A stretch of DNA of 9,144 bases from Bacteroidales bacterium UBA1204 (GCA_002310075.1 DBXU01000095.1:6805-15948); one strand, 5' to 3'; positions 1 through 6,889 are shown, numbered from the stretch's first letter. A program made the numbers and translations. The notes: generated by a model from the sequence alone, not told the origin.

Positions 1-1116
1 AACGTGGCCCTGCGTGAGGCGGCACAATTCTACGTGCAGCTATACAAGATGGGCTACCATATCGAATACGTCGACATGGGCGGTGGCCTCGGCGTCGACT
101 ACGATGGCACCAGCTCCAGCAGCGCCAGCTCGGTCAACTACAGCATCCAGGAGTACGCCAACAACGCCATTTACACCATCGTGGATGCCTGCGACAAAAA
201 CGAACTGCCGCATCCCAACGTCATCTGTGAGTCGGGCCGTGCCCTGACGGCGCACCACTCCGTGCTCATCTTCGAGGTGCTGGAGAAGACCTCGCTGCCC
301 GAATGGGACGATGACGAAGAGCCCGAGGAAAACGACCACGAGCTCATCAAGGAACTTTACGATTCGTGGGACGAACTCACAAAAAGCTCCTCTCTTGAAA
401 TCTGGCACGACGCCCAAGAAATCCGTGAGGAAGCGCTCAACCTGTTCAGCCTCGGCCTGCTCGACCTCAAGTCGCGCGCCAAGATCGAGCGTCTGTTCTG
501 GAGTATCGCCCGCGAGGTGAACCATATCGCCAACAGCCTGAAGCGCGTTCCCGAGGACTTCACCTCATTGCCGAAGCTCTTGGCCGATAAATATTTCTGT
601 AACTTCTCACTGTTCCAGTCGCTGCCCGACCTCTGGGCCATCGACCAGCTCTTCCCCATCATCCCCATCCAACGTTTGGATGAGAACCCGACGCATTTGG
701 CCACTTTGCAAGACATCACCTGCGACAGCGATGGTAAGATCACCAATTTTGTGGCCAAGTCGACGCAACACACCATCCCACTTCACTCGTTCAGCGACAA
801 GGAACATTATTATATTGGTGTGTTCCTCGTTGGAGCCTATCAGGAAATCTTGGGTGACTTGCACAATCTGTTTGGCGACACCAACGCCGTGCACGTCTCA
901 GTGGATGAAAAGGGTTATTACATCGACCAAGTCATCGATGGCGAAACCGTTGCTGACGTGCTGGAATACGTGCAATACAGCCCGAAAAAACTCGTCCGCA
1001 CAGTGGAGACCTGGGTCACCAAGTGCGTCAAGGAAGGCAAGATTTCCGTTGAGGAGGGTAAGGAATTCCTCTCCAACTACCGATCGGGATTGTACGGATA
1101 TACCTATTTGGAATAA
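1..1116 (+). CDS. speA: Biosynthetic arginine decarboxylase, C-terminal part (5' truncated by window edge)
   Basis: A PLP-dependent (fold III) decarboxylase that converts arginine to agmatine, the first step of the agmatine route to putrescine and polyamines; cytoplasmic. The frame is open from base 1 (Asn-Val-Ala-Leu...), so the start and the N-terminal part lie off the left edge; 371 residues are visible. The family is usually about 630-660 residues, so roughly 260 are missing, including the PLP lysine. Fragment residues 27-31 (GGGLG, followed by VDYDG) are the glycine-rich phosphate-binding loop of the barrel. Residues 77-80 (ESGR) are a conserved PLP-site motif. An acidic helical insert typical of this subfamily follows. 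CDSDG at 241-245 carries the active-site cysteine supplied across the dimer. The C-terminus, GYTYLE, is the usual end of this family. The TAA stop is followed at once by a hairpin terminator. Ornithine and diaminopimelate decarboxylases share the fold but lack this insert and C-terminus. Confidence 0.96.
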   Translation, partial: NVALREAAQFYVQLYKMGYHIEYVDMGGGLGVDYDGTSSSSASSVNYSIQEYANNAIYTIVDACDKNELPHPNVICESGRALTAHHSVLIFEVLEKTSLPEWDDDEEPEENDHELIKELYDSWDELTKSSSLEIWHDAQEIREEALNLFSLGLLDLKSRAKIERLFWSIAREVNHIANSLKRVPEDFTSLPKLLADKYFCNFSLFQSLPDLWAIDQLFPIIPIQRLDENPTHLATLQDITCDSDGKITNFVAKSTQHTIPLHSFSDKEHYYIGVFLVGAYQEILGDLHNLFGDTNAVHVSVDEKGYYIDQVIDGETVADVLEYVQYSPKKLVRTVETWVTKCVKEGKISVEEGKEFLSNYRSGLYGYTYLE

Positions 1117-1119
1117 ACC

Positions 1120-1150
1120 AAAAAAGAGCCGCGTTTGCGGCTCTTTTTTT
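1120..1150. terminator. Bidirectional intrinsic terminator between speA and the acyl-CoA synthetase gene
   Basis: A perfect 7-bp stem, GAGCCGC (1126-1132) and GCGGCTC (1137-1143), closes a GTTT loop. It is flanked by six A on the left and seven T on the right, so either strand reads as a GC hairpin followed by a U run. It lies 3 bp after the speA stop. The stop codon of the opposing synthetase gene (1149-1151) sits inside the T run. One hairpin can therefore end both convergent transcripts. Confidence 0.93.
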
Positions 1151-2918
1151 AAGCGAACATCTTCTCGATGACGTCCTTATATTTATTGGTGATGACCTTA
1201 CGCTTGGCTTTCAACGTCGGTGTGAGCAGACCGTTGGCAATGCTCCACTCATCGGCGAGAAGCACGTGTTTCTTGATTTTCTCGGTCTCACCCAAGCCCT
1301 TGTTCAGCTCGTTGACTTCCTTGGCGAAGCGCTTAAGCACATCGGGATTCTGGATCATCTCCTCGTTGGTGGTGTAAGGAATCTTTTCCTCAGCGCACCA
1401 GGCCTTCAGGTCAGAGAAACTCGGGATGATGAGCGCACCAGCGAACTTCTGGTTTTCACCCACCACAAGGATCTGCTCAATGAGTTTGGAGGAACAGAAC
1501 TTAGCCTCGATGACATCAGGGTTGATGTACTTGCCGCCCGAGGTCTTGAAGAGGCTCTTGATACGGCCTGTAATCTTCAAGCGGTTGTATTGGTCAATCT
1601 CGCCCATGTCGCCCGTGTGGAACCAGCCTTCCTCGTCGATGACTTCCTTGGTTAGCTCAGGGTGTTTGTAGTAGCCCATCATCACGTTATGGCCACGGCA
1701 ACAGATCTCACCGTTGTCGGCAATCTTCACCTCAGTGCCAGGCAGCGGCTGTCCCACATAACCCACTTCACGACCGTGGGGATTGCGGTTGCTGACGGCG
1801 ATAACGGGTGAAGTTTCAGTGAGGCCGTAACCTTCAAACACCGGCATCTTGATGGCCGAGAAGAAGCCAGCAATCTTTTGCGAGATGGCGGCAGCGCCCG
1901 ACACGATGATATCGAAGTTCTCGGCACCAATGTTGGATCTAATCTTGCTATAGACCAACTTATCGGCGATGCTCAACTTCCAGTCGTAGAACCAATGGCG
2001 GTTTATGGAGTCAATCTTATATCGTTCACCAAGGTGTAAGGCCCAGAAGAAAATCGCTCTAGCAATGCCTTTTTGTTTCTTACCCGACTGGTAGATGGCA
2101 TCATAGAAACGTTCAAGCACGCGAGGCACGGCACACATCATCGTCGGATGAATCTCGCGCATATCATTGGCAATGGTAGCAAGGCTCTCCGCGTAGTAAA
2201 TGGACATGCCACGATATTGATAGCAGTAGATCAACGCACGCTCGTAGGCATGGCAAACCGGCAGGAAACTGAAAGCCTTGTCGGAGCCATCGCTAATTGT
2301 GTATTGGAAGTTCGGAAACTGGTTCATCAGGTTATGATGCGATAGCATCACGCCCTTGGGTGTACCCGTAGTGCCAGAGGTATATATGATCGTAGCGCAC
2401 TCCATTTCGTCGACGGAAGCCTTACGGGCTTGCAGCTCTTCGGCATGCGGATGATCCTTTCCGAGTTGGAGTAGCTGGTCGAAATAAGGATACTTCTCAC
2501 GGTCGACCATGGTATAGACCAATTTCACATTCGGGGCATCCGGTAGGATATTGGTCACTTTGTTCATCACGGAGAGACCGTCAATGATTACCATCTTGGC
2601 ATCGCAATCGGCCAAGATGAAGCGGTAATCCTCCTCGCTGATGGTGGGATATACTGGCACGGTAATGGCGCCAACCTGGCTGATGGCCATGTCAAGCATG
2701 TTCCATTCGGGGCGGTTGGTAAGGATCATAGCAACCTTATCACCCTTCTCAATGCCCAACTCGATAAGGGCATAACTCAGGATGTCGGATTGTTCCTTAT
2801 AGGACTTGGAGCTGTAGTGCACCCATTGTCCATTCTTTTTGCCTGCAAGGGCAATCTGCTGGTTGGGATACTTCTCCACATAATTGTCGAGAAGATCAAA
2901 AACTCTTTTAATTTCCAT
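1149..2918 (-). CDS. Long-chain fatty acid--CoA ligase (AMP-forming acyl-CoA synthetase)
   Basis: An ANL-superfamily enzyme that activates a fatty acid as acyl-AMP with ATP and then forms acyl-CoA; cytoplasmic or membrane-associated. At 589 residues it has the usual length of the bacterial/eukaryotic long-chain (FAA/FACS) branch. The order of motifs is intact. The P-loop YTSGTTGTPKGV is at residues 179-190. EGYGLTETSP is at 362-371 (adenine/acyl pocket). WFHTGD is at 432-437, with the aspartate that binds ribose. GRIKSLFKTSGGKYINP is at 451-467, the hinge and linker that mark the long-chain group. LTPTLKAKR is at 566-573, with the probable catalytic lysine K570. No signal peptide or membrane helix is seen. 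The ATG at 2918 is chosen because the protein begins there as the family does and a -7 box lies 30 nt upstream. No clear ribosome-binding site is seen. The exact chain length and the role (recycling, uptake, lipid remodelling) cannot be read from sequence; fadD would be a loose name. Confidence 0.93.
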   Translation of the reverse strand: MEIKRVFDLLDNYVEKYPNQQIALAGKKNGQWVHYSSKSYKEQSDILSYALIELGIEKGDKVAMILTNRPEWNMLDMAISQVGAITVPVYPTISEEDYRFILADCDAKMVIIDGLSVMNKVTNILPDAPNVKLVYTMVDREKYPYFDQLLQLGKDHPHAEELQARKASVDEMECATIIYTSGTTGTPKGVMLSHHNLMNQFPNFQYTISDGSDKAFSFLPVCHAYERALIYCYQYRGMSIYYAESLATIANDMREIHPTMMCAVPRVLERFYDAIYQSGKKQKGIARAIFFWALHLGERYKIDSINRHWFYDWKLSIADKLVYSKIRSNIGAENFDIIVSGAAAISQKIAGFFSAIKMPVFEGYGLTETSPVIAVSNRNPHGREVGYVGQPLPGTEVKIADNGEICCRGHNVMMGYYKHPELTKEVIDEEGWFHTGDMGEIDQYNRLKITGRIKSLFKTSGGKYINPDVIEAKFCSSKLIEQILVVGENQKFAGALIIPSFSDLKAWCAEEKIPYTTNEEMIQNPDVLKRFAKEVNELNKGLGETEKIKKHVLLADEWSIANGLLTPTLKAKRKVITNKYKDVIEKMFA

Positions 2919-2943
2919 ATCCGAAGAATTCTCGTTTCAATAA

Positions 2944-2978
2944 AGTTGCAAATATAGGAAAAATCTATTTGTGCAACT
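2944..2978. repeat. Inverted repeat spanning the synthetase promoter; candidate operator
   Basis: AGTTGCA (2944-2950) is repeated in inverted form as TGCAACT (2972-2978). With a 2-nt offset the symmetry continues inward as AAATA (2950-2954) against TATTT (2966-2970). The left arm covers the start of the -7 box and the right arm covers the -33 element, with half-site centres 28 bp apart. That fits either a regulator site or chance in AT-rich DNA. No regulator gene is present in the window. Confidence 0.4.
2949..2977 (-). promoter_or_regulatory. Bacteroidetes-type promoter of the acyl-CoA synthetase gene
   Basis: On the minus strand the -7 box TATATTTG (2949-2956) matches TAnnTTTG exactly. A GTTG at 2974-2977 can serve as the -33 element with a 17-bp spacer, slightly shorter than the 19 bp often given for Bacteroides. 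The -7 box ends 30 nt before the ATG, giving a leader of about 20-25 nt. This suggests the gene can be transcribed independently of the transporter upstream. Confidence 0.7.
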
Positions 2979-2997
2979 GTTTTAACAATGAAAACAG
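2977..2997. repeat. Small inverted repeat upstream of the synthetase -33 region
   Basis: A perfect 7-bp inverted repeat, CTGTTTT (2977-2983) and AAAACAG (2991-2997), with a 7-nt centre. It follows the transporter stop codon by 18 bp and abuts the -33 element of the next gene. It is AT-rich and no U run follows it on the minus strand, so it is a poor terminator. A protein-binding site or chance is as likely. Confidence 0.35.
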
Positions 2998-3014
2998 GTT
3001 ATTTTTCAATCCAT

Positions 3015-3920
3015 TTAAATGCACAGGCATACCAAGGCCGCCAGCACCATCAGCAATGGGATGATCTTGCTGCGGATGTTCTGTTCCTTAAAGCCGAAGA
3101 TACCGTAGACAAACGATACGATGAGACGCACGCCATAAAGGATGAGCGGAATGATGACAATCACGGCTGCATCTTGCTTGAGGCCCGTCAAATAGATGAC
3201 ATCGGCCACGGTGACGAAAATCGCCATTGCCACGATGCCCCAACGCCATTCGAATGGCTGTTCCTTTCGCTTCGGGTGCCAAAAGAAGAAAAACAGCACT
3301 GCCATCATGAGGAAGTCATAGATGGTATACCACGCTTGTATGGTGGAGGGCGAGATGCTCTCCTTGCTGAGCAGGAATTTGTCGTATACGCCGCTCAAGG
3401 CCACGAGAACGGCCGAACCCAACAGCATATAAACCCATTTGTTTGATTTGAAATCAATGCCTTCCAGCTTGCCCGAACGGTTCATAAAATAGAACGATAT
3501 GATAGCTAGAACCACACCCGTACCCTGCAGCCATGTGAGGCTCTCACGGAATACGCAAAACATCAAGATGACAGTGATAGCAGGACGCAGCTGGTTGACG
3601 GGACCCACCACGGTGATAGGCAAGTGTTTCATGGCCGAGTAACTGAACATCCACGAGCAGAGGATAAGGGCCGTCTTTCCCATGATGAGCAGGTGTTGCC
3701 GTGCCGTCAGAGGCTCGATGTAGAGCTTCGACATGAAGCCACTCGCGAACCATTCAGGCTGGAGAAACGAAAGCACGACAAAAGGTAGGAACAATAGTCC
3801 ACTGATCAAGGTGCTGTAAAATAATACGGGGATGATGGCGTTGCCGACAACGGTCTGTTTCTTGAAGATGTCGTAAAAGCCCAACAGAAAGGCTGATACC
3901 AATGATAGTACTACCCACAT
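3015..3920 (-). CDS. EamA/DMT-family transporter (10 membrane helices)
   Basis: An integral inner-membrane protein of 301 residues, the usual size for a ten-helix drug/metabolite transporter. Hydrophobic segments lie at about 2-17, 28-53, 77-96, 101-122, 128-146, 162-179, 194-214, 227-247, 251-275 and 285-301. The two EamA halves are visible as an internal repeat: GFYDIFKK (14-21) and GVYDKFLL (177-184) occupy equivalent places in helices 1 and 6, and FRES (124-127) and FKEQ (277-280) cap helices 4 and 9. The substrate cannot be predicted; family members export amino acids, nucleosides or other metabolites. The frame stays open upstream to 4091, but the ATG at 3920 is preferred: the first helix begins right there, the extension would lie inside the neighbouring gene, and a -7 box lies 20 nt upstream. 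The gap to the upstream EEP gene is 43 bp. Confidence 0.9.
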   Translation of the reverse strand: MWVVLSLVSAFLLGFYDIFKKQTVVGNAIIPVLFYSTLISGLLFLPFVVLSFLQPEWFASGFMSKLYIEPLTARQHLLIMGKTALILCSWMFSYSAMKHLPITVVGPVNQLRPAITVILMFCVFRESLTWLQGTGVVLAIISFYFMNRSGKLEGIDFKSNKWVYMLLGSAVLVALSGVYDKFLLSKESISPSTIQAWYTIYDFLMMAVLFFFFWHPKRKEQPFEWRWGIVAMAIFVTVADVIYLTGLKQDAAVIVIIPLILYGVRLIVSFVYGIFGFKEQNIRSKIIPLLMVLAALVCLCI

Positions 3921-3940
3921 GGTAATTTGGTTTTGCGCGG

Positions 3941-3948
3941 CAAAAGTA
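3941..3948 (-). promoter_or_regulatory. -7 box (TACTTTTG) of the transporter gene, with a small overlapping palindrome
   Basis: TACTTTTG on the minus strand matches TAnnTTTG and lies in the 43-bp gap between the EEP stop and the transporter start, 20 nt before the ATG. No good TTTG is seen 17-20 bp upstream of it. An inverted repeat, TTTTGC (3931-3936) and GCAAAA (3940-3945) with a 3-nt centre, overlaps the box and the expected transcription start. It could be an operator or a small 5' hairpin. Confidence 0.6.
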
Positions 3949-3963
3949 GCATTTTTTGTTGAA

Positions 3964-5031
3964 TTAACGGACCAAATCGATGTAAACAGGCAAATGGTCG
4001 CTGAAGCCACCGAAATAGCGCGGGCCGACATAGGTACGGAAGAGTTTCTTGCCATGGTAGGTCTCGTCGTCCTCAAGCATGAAGTCGGCATGGAAGATCT
4101 GGGCGCTACCCTCTAAGTAACGGAGGCCTTCTCTTTCCATCACGCTAGGCGTGATGATGATTTGGTCAAAGATCTGCCAGTCGGTTTGATGTTTCAGCGT
4201 GCCTTCAAAACCGAGACCATCGTTTTTGCCAAACAGGTTGATGTAACAGCCCTCCTCCATCTCACTGGGATGCCTCGCCCTAAGCACGTCGTAAACACTT
4301 GGATCAGTAGGACAGTCGTTCAAGTCGCCCATCATGATGACTTTTGGCCGATAGCCTTCGGGCGCAGCATCAATGATTGAATCGACCTTGGCTCGTAAAA
4401 TCGCAGCCGAGCAGGAACGCGACCCCACAGTCTCCAACTCGCCGCTATAACGTGATGGCCAGTGGTTGACGAAGACATGGATGGTGTCGGCTGTTTGAAT
4501 TGGCCCTTCGACGAGCTCAGGGACCTCAACTGCAACAAACTTTGCATAAAGGATATCCCTCGAATGATACGCCGTGTCCTCAGGGTTATAGTATGGGATC
4601 ACGGCACTCTCCACCAACTGGAAGTGGTCAAGGGAATACACAATGGCCGGGTCGATGCCACGCTTGTCGGGGCCTTCATAATGCACCCAGCGGTAGTTGT
4701 GCTTCTTCAACGGCGTCTGCTCAAAAAGGGAATTCAACACATATTCATTCTCCACCTCACACATGCCAAGGATGCCCAAAGAGTGGTTTTCCGACATGGC
4801 CAGGATGGCCTTGTACATATTATTGCGTTTACGATAGAAGCGGGTTTTCGTCCAATGTTGCATGCCGTCCTCCGTAAATGCATTGTAGGCCTTTGTGCTG
4901 TCCACAAAGGGATCGAAGAAGTTCTCCATGTTCCAGAAAGCAACGCGGACGGGCACTAGCTCTGATTGCGCCTGACACAAAAAGGAAGACAAGGCAAAAA
5001 CTACAATAAACAAACCTACAAATCGTTTCAT
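3964..5031 (-). CDS. Secreted endonuclease/exonuclease/phosphatase-family protein
   Basis: A protein of 355 residues with a DNase I/EEP fold, a metal-dependent phosphoester hydrolase family. Residues 1-22 are a signal peptide (MKR, a hydrophobic run, then a likely cut after QAQ), so it should act in the periplasm or outside. Motifs in order: FWNMENFFD (32-40; N34 and E36 of the first metal site), CEVEN (91-95, metal glutamate), NHWPSR (189-194, catalytic histidine H190), GDLND (235-239, D236/N238), and SDH (344-346, the final Asp-His pair). All catalytic positions are present, so it is probably active; whether the substrate is DNA, RNA or a small phosphoester is unknown. A TTG at 5052 would extend it by 7 residues, but the ATG at 5031 gives a standard signal peptide and leaves a -7 box just upstream. 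Residues 170-177 (VPELVEGP) come from a repeat-like DNA element annotated separately. Confidence 0.91.
   Translation of the reverse strand: MKRFVGLFIVVFALSSFLCQAQSELVPVRVAFWNMENFFDPFVDSTKAYNAFTEDGMQHWTKTRFYRKRNNMYKAILAMSENHSLGILGMCEVENEYVLNSLFEQTPLKKHNYRWVHYEGPDKRGIDPAIVYSLDHFQLVESAVIPYYNPEDTAYHSRDILYAKFVAVEVPELVEGPIQTADTIHVFVNHWPSRYSGELETVGSRSCSAAILRAKVDSIIDAAPEGYRPKVIMMGDLNDCPTDPSVYDVLRARHPSEMEEGCYINLFGKNDGLGFEGTLKHQTDWQIFDQIIITPSVMEREGLRYLEGSAQIFHADFMLEDDETYHGKKLFRTYVGPRYFGGFSDHLPVYIDLVR
4502..4525. repeat. REP-like dispersed repeat embedded in frame in the EEP gene
   Basis: The core CCCTTCGACGAGCTCAGGG closely resembles a short repeat (TTCGACAAGCTCAGG type) that I recall as scattered in many unrelated bacterial genomes. 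When it sits in genes it yields tell-tale peptides such as PELVEG in one frame and LRQAQG in another. Here the coding strand reads VPELVEGP (residues 170-177) and an opposite-strand frame reads ALRRAQGP. The 24 nt equal eight codons, so the frame is kept. It falls in a loop between two predicted strands, just before the catalytic NHWPSR motif. No other copy was seen in the window. Confidence 0.65.
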
Positions 5032-5049
5032 AGCAGCAGTAATACGCTG

Positions 5050-5057
5050 CAAATTTA
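5050..5057 (-). promoter_or_regulatory. -7 box (TAAATTTG) of the EEP gene
   Basis: TAAATTTG on the minus strand matches TAnnTTTG exactly, followed by CAGC, and ends 18 nt before the EEP ATG at 5031. No convincing -33 TTTG lies 17-20 bp upstream. It is back-to-back with the plus-strand box at 5070-5077, only 12 bp away, so the two promoters occupy overlapping DNA and probably compete. Confidence 0.65.
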
Positions 5058-5069
5058 ATTATTTGTTTT

Positions 5070-5077
5070 TATTTTTG
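5070..5077 (+). promoter_or_regulatory. -7 box (TATTTTTG) of the thioredoxin-fold gene; implies a leaderless transcript
   Basis: TATTTTTG matches TAnnTTTG and is followed by CACC and then the ATG at 5082. Only 4 nt separate the box from the start codon. Transcription normally begins about 5-8 nt after such a box, so the message would start at or within a base or two of the AUG. No clear -33 element is seen. Confidence 0.6.
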
Positions 5078-5081
5078 CACC

Positions 5082-5825
5082 ATGAAATCTAAACTGCTCG
5101 TCTTTATGTTTTTGCTTGTCACCCACTTGGGCATGACGCAAAACACCCATTTCTGGGACGGCATCGAAACCTTTGACGGCCCCACGGACGAAAACCCCAT
5201 TTTGGCCTCGCAGTTGGATTTCTATTTCGACAGAATGGTCGCTCCTCTCCCCGACTCCATCACCTTGGAAATCGATAGGCTGGTGGAACGGGCCAGCTTC
5301 AACACCGACCTGCGCGACTTTATTCTATGGCAACTGCTGCAAAAATACAGCCATCCCGAATACATGAGCCAAGACCAGGTGTTTGTCTACCTTTACGATC
5401 AATACTTCTCACAACTTAAGATCAAGGATCTAAACGAAACCAATCTACCGCTGATCCGTGAAAAAGCGGAACGTTTGAGACGGTTGGCTTTGTTCCATGT
5501 CGCGCCAAGTATAGACGGCGTTCTTGATTTGCAGTCCATTGAAAGTGACTACACCATCCTGTTTTTTTACGACCACGATTGTGATTTGTGCCATCAAGAA
5601 AGGCATGACCTAGATTCAATATCCGCAGTTCATCCTGAAATTGTCGTTTTAGCCATTGACATGAACACAGACGACGTCCACGTCGATGTATTATACGACC
5701 TCTACGACATCGAAACCACGCCGTTAATTTATGTCCTCGACAGCGAGAAGCGGATTATCGCCAAGAAGATACGCGCTAAGCAAATCCCGTTAGTATTGCC
5801 CTCATCTCCGGAAGGGCAGCTGTAG
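5082..5825 (+). CDS. Secreted thioredoxin-fold protein with CDLC motif (DUF5106-like N-terminal domain)
   Basis: A protein of 247 residues starting with a signal peptide (about 1-20, ending LGMTQ), so probably periplasmic or cell-envelope. Residues about 28-140 are helical and resemble the DUF5106 region found before thioredoxin domains in Bacteroidetes. Residues about 150-235 look like a thioredoxin fold: strand YTILFFYD, then C167-D-L-C170 at the redox position, strand IVVLAIDM, and TTPLIYVLD (212-220) with the cis-proline P214 expected opposite the cysteines. A thiol-disulfide exchange role in the envelope is inferred; the partner is unknown. The CxxC is acidic and hydrophobic (D-L) rather than the G-P of thioredoxin, and the domain is short for TlpA-type proteins. 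The last 16 codons overlap the end of the convergent kinase gene. The start is the first ATG and directly precedes the signal peptide. Confidence 0.8.
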   Translation: MKSKLLVFMFLLVTHLGMTQNTHFWDGIETFDGPTDENPILASQLDFYFDRMVAPLPDSITLEIDRLVERASFNTDLRDFILWQLLQKYSHPEYMSQDQVFVYLYDQYFSQLKIKDLNETNLPLIREKAERLRRLALFHVAPSIDGVLDLQSIESDYTILFFYDHDCDLCHQERHDLDSISAVHPEIVVLAIDMNTDDVHVDVLYDLYDIETTPLIYVLDSEKRIIAKKIRAKQIPLVLPSSPEGQL

Positions 5826-6858
5826 CCTCTTCAAACAGCTTCCATTGCGCCCTCGTGCGTACCATGTTGTGTTCGGGATACATTATCTTATAATAGGTGT
5901 CGCCGTTGATGTAATCCGCGAAGAATCGTACCGCCTGCATATATGGGAACAAGGTTGCAGCATAAGGAAGGTTCTCCTTCTCTATCGGCAGCAAAAATGC
6001 CTTAGTGCCCTCCAAATATCCTTTTGCAAATGCCTTGAAAACTCCCATGTTGAAATGGATGTTATCCAAATTCGGATCGTCCTCGGCACCTGTGTTGGCA
6101 GCCGAACGCAAGAAGTCGCCAAAATCGGAAAAGACGAAACTTGGCATCACCGTATCCAAATCAATGATGCATAGCACATTGCCTTCCTTGTCGAAAAGCA
6201 TATTGTTCACCTTGGTGTCACAATGGCAGATGCGTTTCGGCAGCTTTCCTTCACGATACAATTGTTCGCCCAAGCACATCCTATCAGCAACTGCCTTGAT
6301 TTTGGCCACATAATCCTGAACTTCAGGGTCTTTCATACGTCCAGCCCTGTTGTCAGCAACGGCTTCATCCAGTTGTTTCAAACGGAATTCTATGTTATGG
6401 AAATCGGGTATGATCTCTCCCACTGGCTCCTTCAAATCGCTCAACAACGACTCAAAATCGCCAAACGAACGACCCGCATAAAATGCATATTCTGGTGTGA
6501 CGGCGTCATAAGTATAGCTGTCGGCAATGAAATCCATTACGCGCCAATACTTACCGTCTTCAACGACATAGGTCTTGCCAGTATCGGCTTTCAAGAAATG
6601 CAATACTTTTCTGCCTATGTCACGGACACCTTGTTTCACATATTTCTGCCGAATGTGGTTCGTCACAGCTTCGATGTTGTTCTGAAGCATGTCAACGTCG
6701 GTGAACACGGCGTTATTGATGCGTTGAAGCACATACTTCGGCTCACCTTTCACAATAATTCTATAGGTGTCGTTGATGAGTCCATTGCCCAAAGGCTGGA
6801 TGTCTTCTATGGTTTTCGGGTCTATGAAATGACCAGCAACAGTGAAAAGTTCATTCAT
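5776..6858 (-). CDS. Phosphotransferase-family sugar kinase, N-acetylhexosamine 1-kinase (NahK)-like
   Basis: A cytoplasmic kinase of 360 residues with the aminoglycoside-phosphotransferase fold; the length agrees with bifidobacterial NahK (about 359). GNGLINDTY (24-32) is the nucleotide-binding loop and YVLQRIN (42-48) a strand of the N-lobe. HCDTKVNNMLF (212-222) is the catalytic loop with D214. IIDLDTVMPS (231-240) is the metal-binding segment, with D233 and D235. NahK phosphorylates GlcNAc or GalNAc at C1. Relatives in this phylum have often been labelled mucin desulfatase (MdsC), a name the kinase motifs do not support. The gene is divergent from the GH109 alpha-GalNAcase, which would supply its substrate and strengthens the assignment, though other sugars are possible. 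The ATG at 6858 lies 16 nt after a weak -7 box. The TAG stop at 5776 lies inside the convergent thioredoxin-fold gene, a 50-bp coding overlap. Confidence 0.85.
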   Translation of the reverse strand: MNELFTVAGHFIDPKTIEDIQPLGNGLINDTYRIIVKGEPKYVLQRINNAVFTDVDMLQNNIEAVTNHIRQKYVKQGVRDIGRKVLHFLKADTGKTYVVEDGKYWRVMDFIADSYTYDAVTPEYAFYAGRSFGDFESLLSDLKEPVGEIIPDFHNIEFRLKQLDEAVADNRAGRMKDPEVQDYVAKIKAVADRMCLGEQLYREGKLPKRICHCDTKVNNMLFDKEGNVLCIIDLDTVMPSFVFSDFGDFLRSAANTGAEDDPNLDNIHFNMGVFKAFAKGYLEGTKAFLLPIEKENLPYAATLFPYMQAVRFFADYINGDTYYKIMYPEHNMVRTRAQWKLFEEATAALPEMRAILTGFA

Positions 6859-6874
6859 GAGATAAAAATTTTGG

Positions 6875-6882
6875 CGAAGATA
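6875..6882 (-). promoter_or_regulatory. Probable -7 box (TATCTTCG) of the NahK-like kinase gene
   Basis: TATCTTCG on the minus strand differs from TAnnTTTG at one fixed position and ends 16 nt before the kinase ATG. The spacing resembles the other promoters here, but the mismatch suggests a weaker or regulated promoter. No -33 TTTG at the usual distance was found. Confidence 0.45.
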
Positions 6883-6889
6883 GGGGTTT

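Noticed and set aside
40..525. 161-codon open frame on the minus strand inside speA
   Set aside because: Antisense to a clearly recognised arginine decarboxylase; its protein has no recognisable family pattern, and such open frames are common opposite GC-rich coding DNA.
2977..2997. CTGTTTT/AAAACAG hairpin as terminator of the transporter gene
   Set aside because: The stem is short and AT-rich and no U run follows on the minus strand.
3921..4091. 57-codon N-terminal extension of the EamA transporter
   Set aside because: It would run through the promoter box and into the EEP coding region and adds a non-membrane leader unknown in this family. The ATG at 3920 fits helix 1.
4462..4959. 165-codon and 125-codon plus-strand frames opposite the EEP gene
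   Set aside because: The minus-strand protein has all five EEP motifs. The ALRRAQGP string in the second frame is only another reading of the repeat at 4502-4525.
5776..6858. Reading the kinase as an aminoglycoside-resistance gene or as a mucin sulfatase (MdsC)
   Set aside because: The fold is shared with aminoglycoside phosphotransferases, but the GNGLINDTY and HCDTKVNN motifs and length match N-acetylhexosamine kinases. No sulfatase motif (C/S-x-P-x-R) is present.
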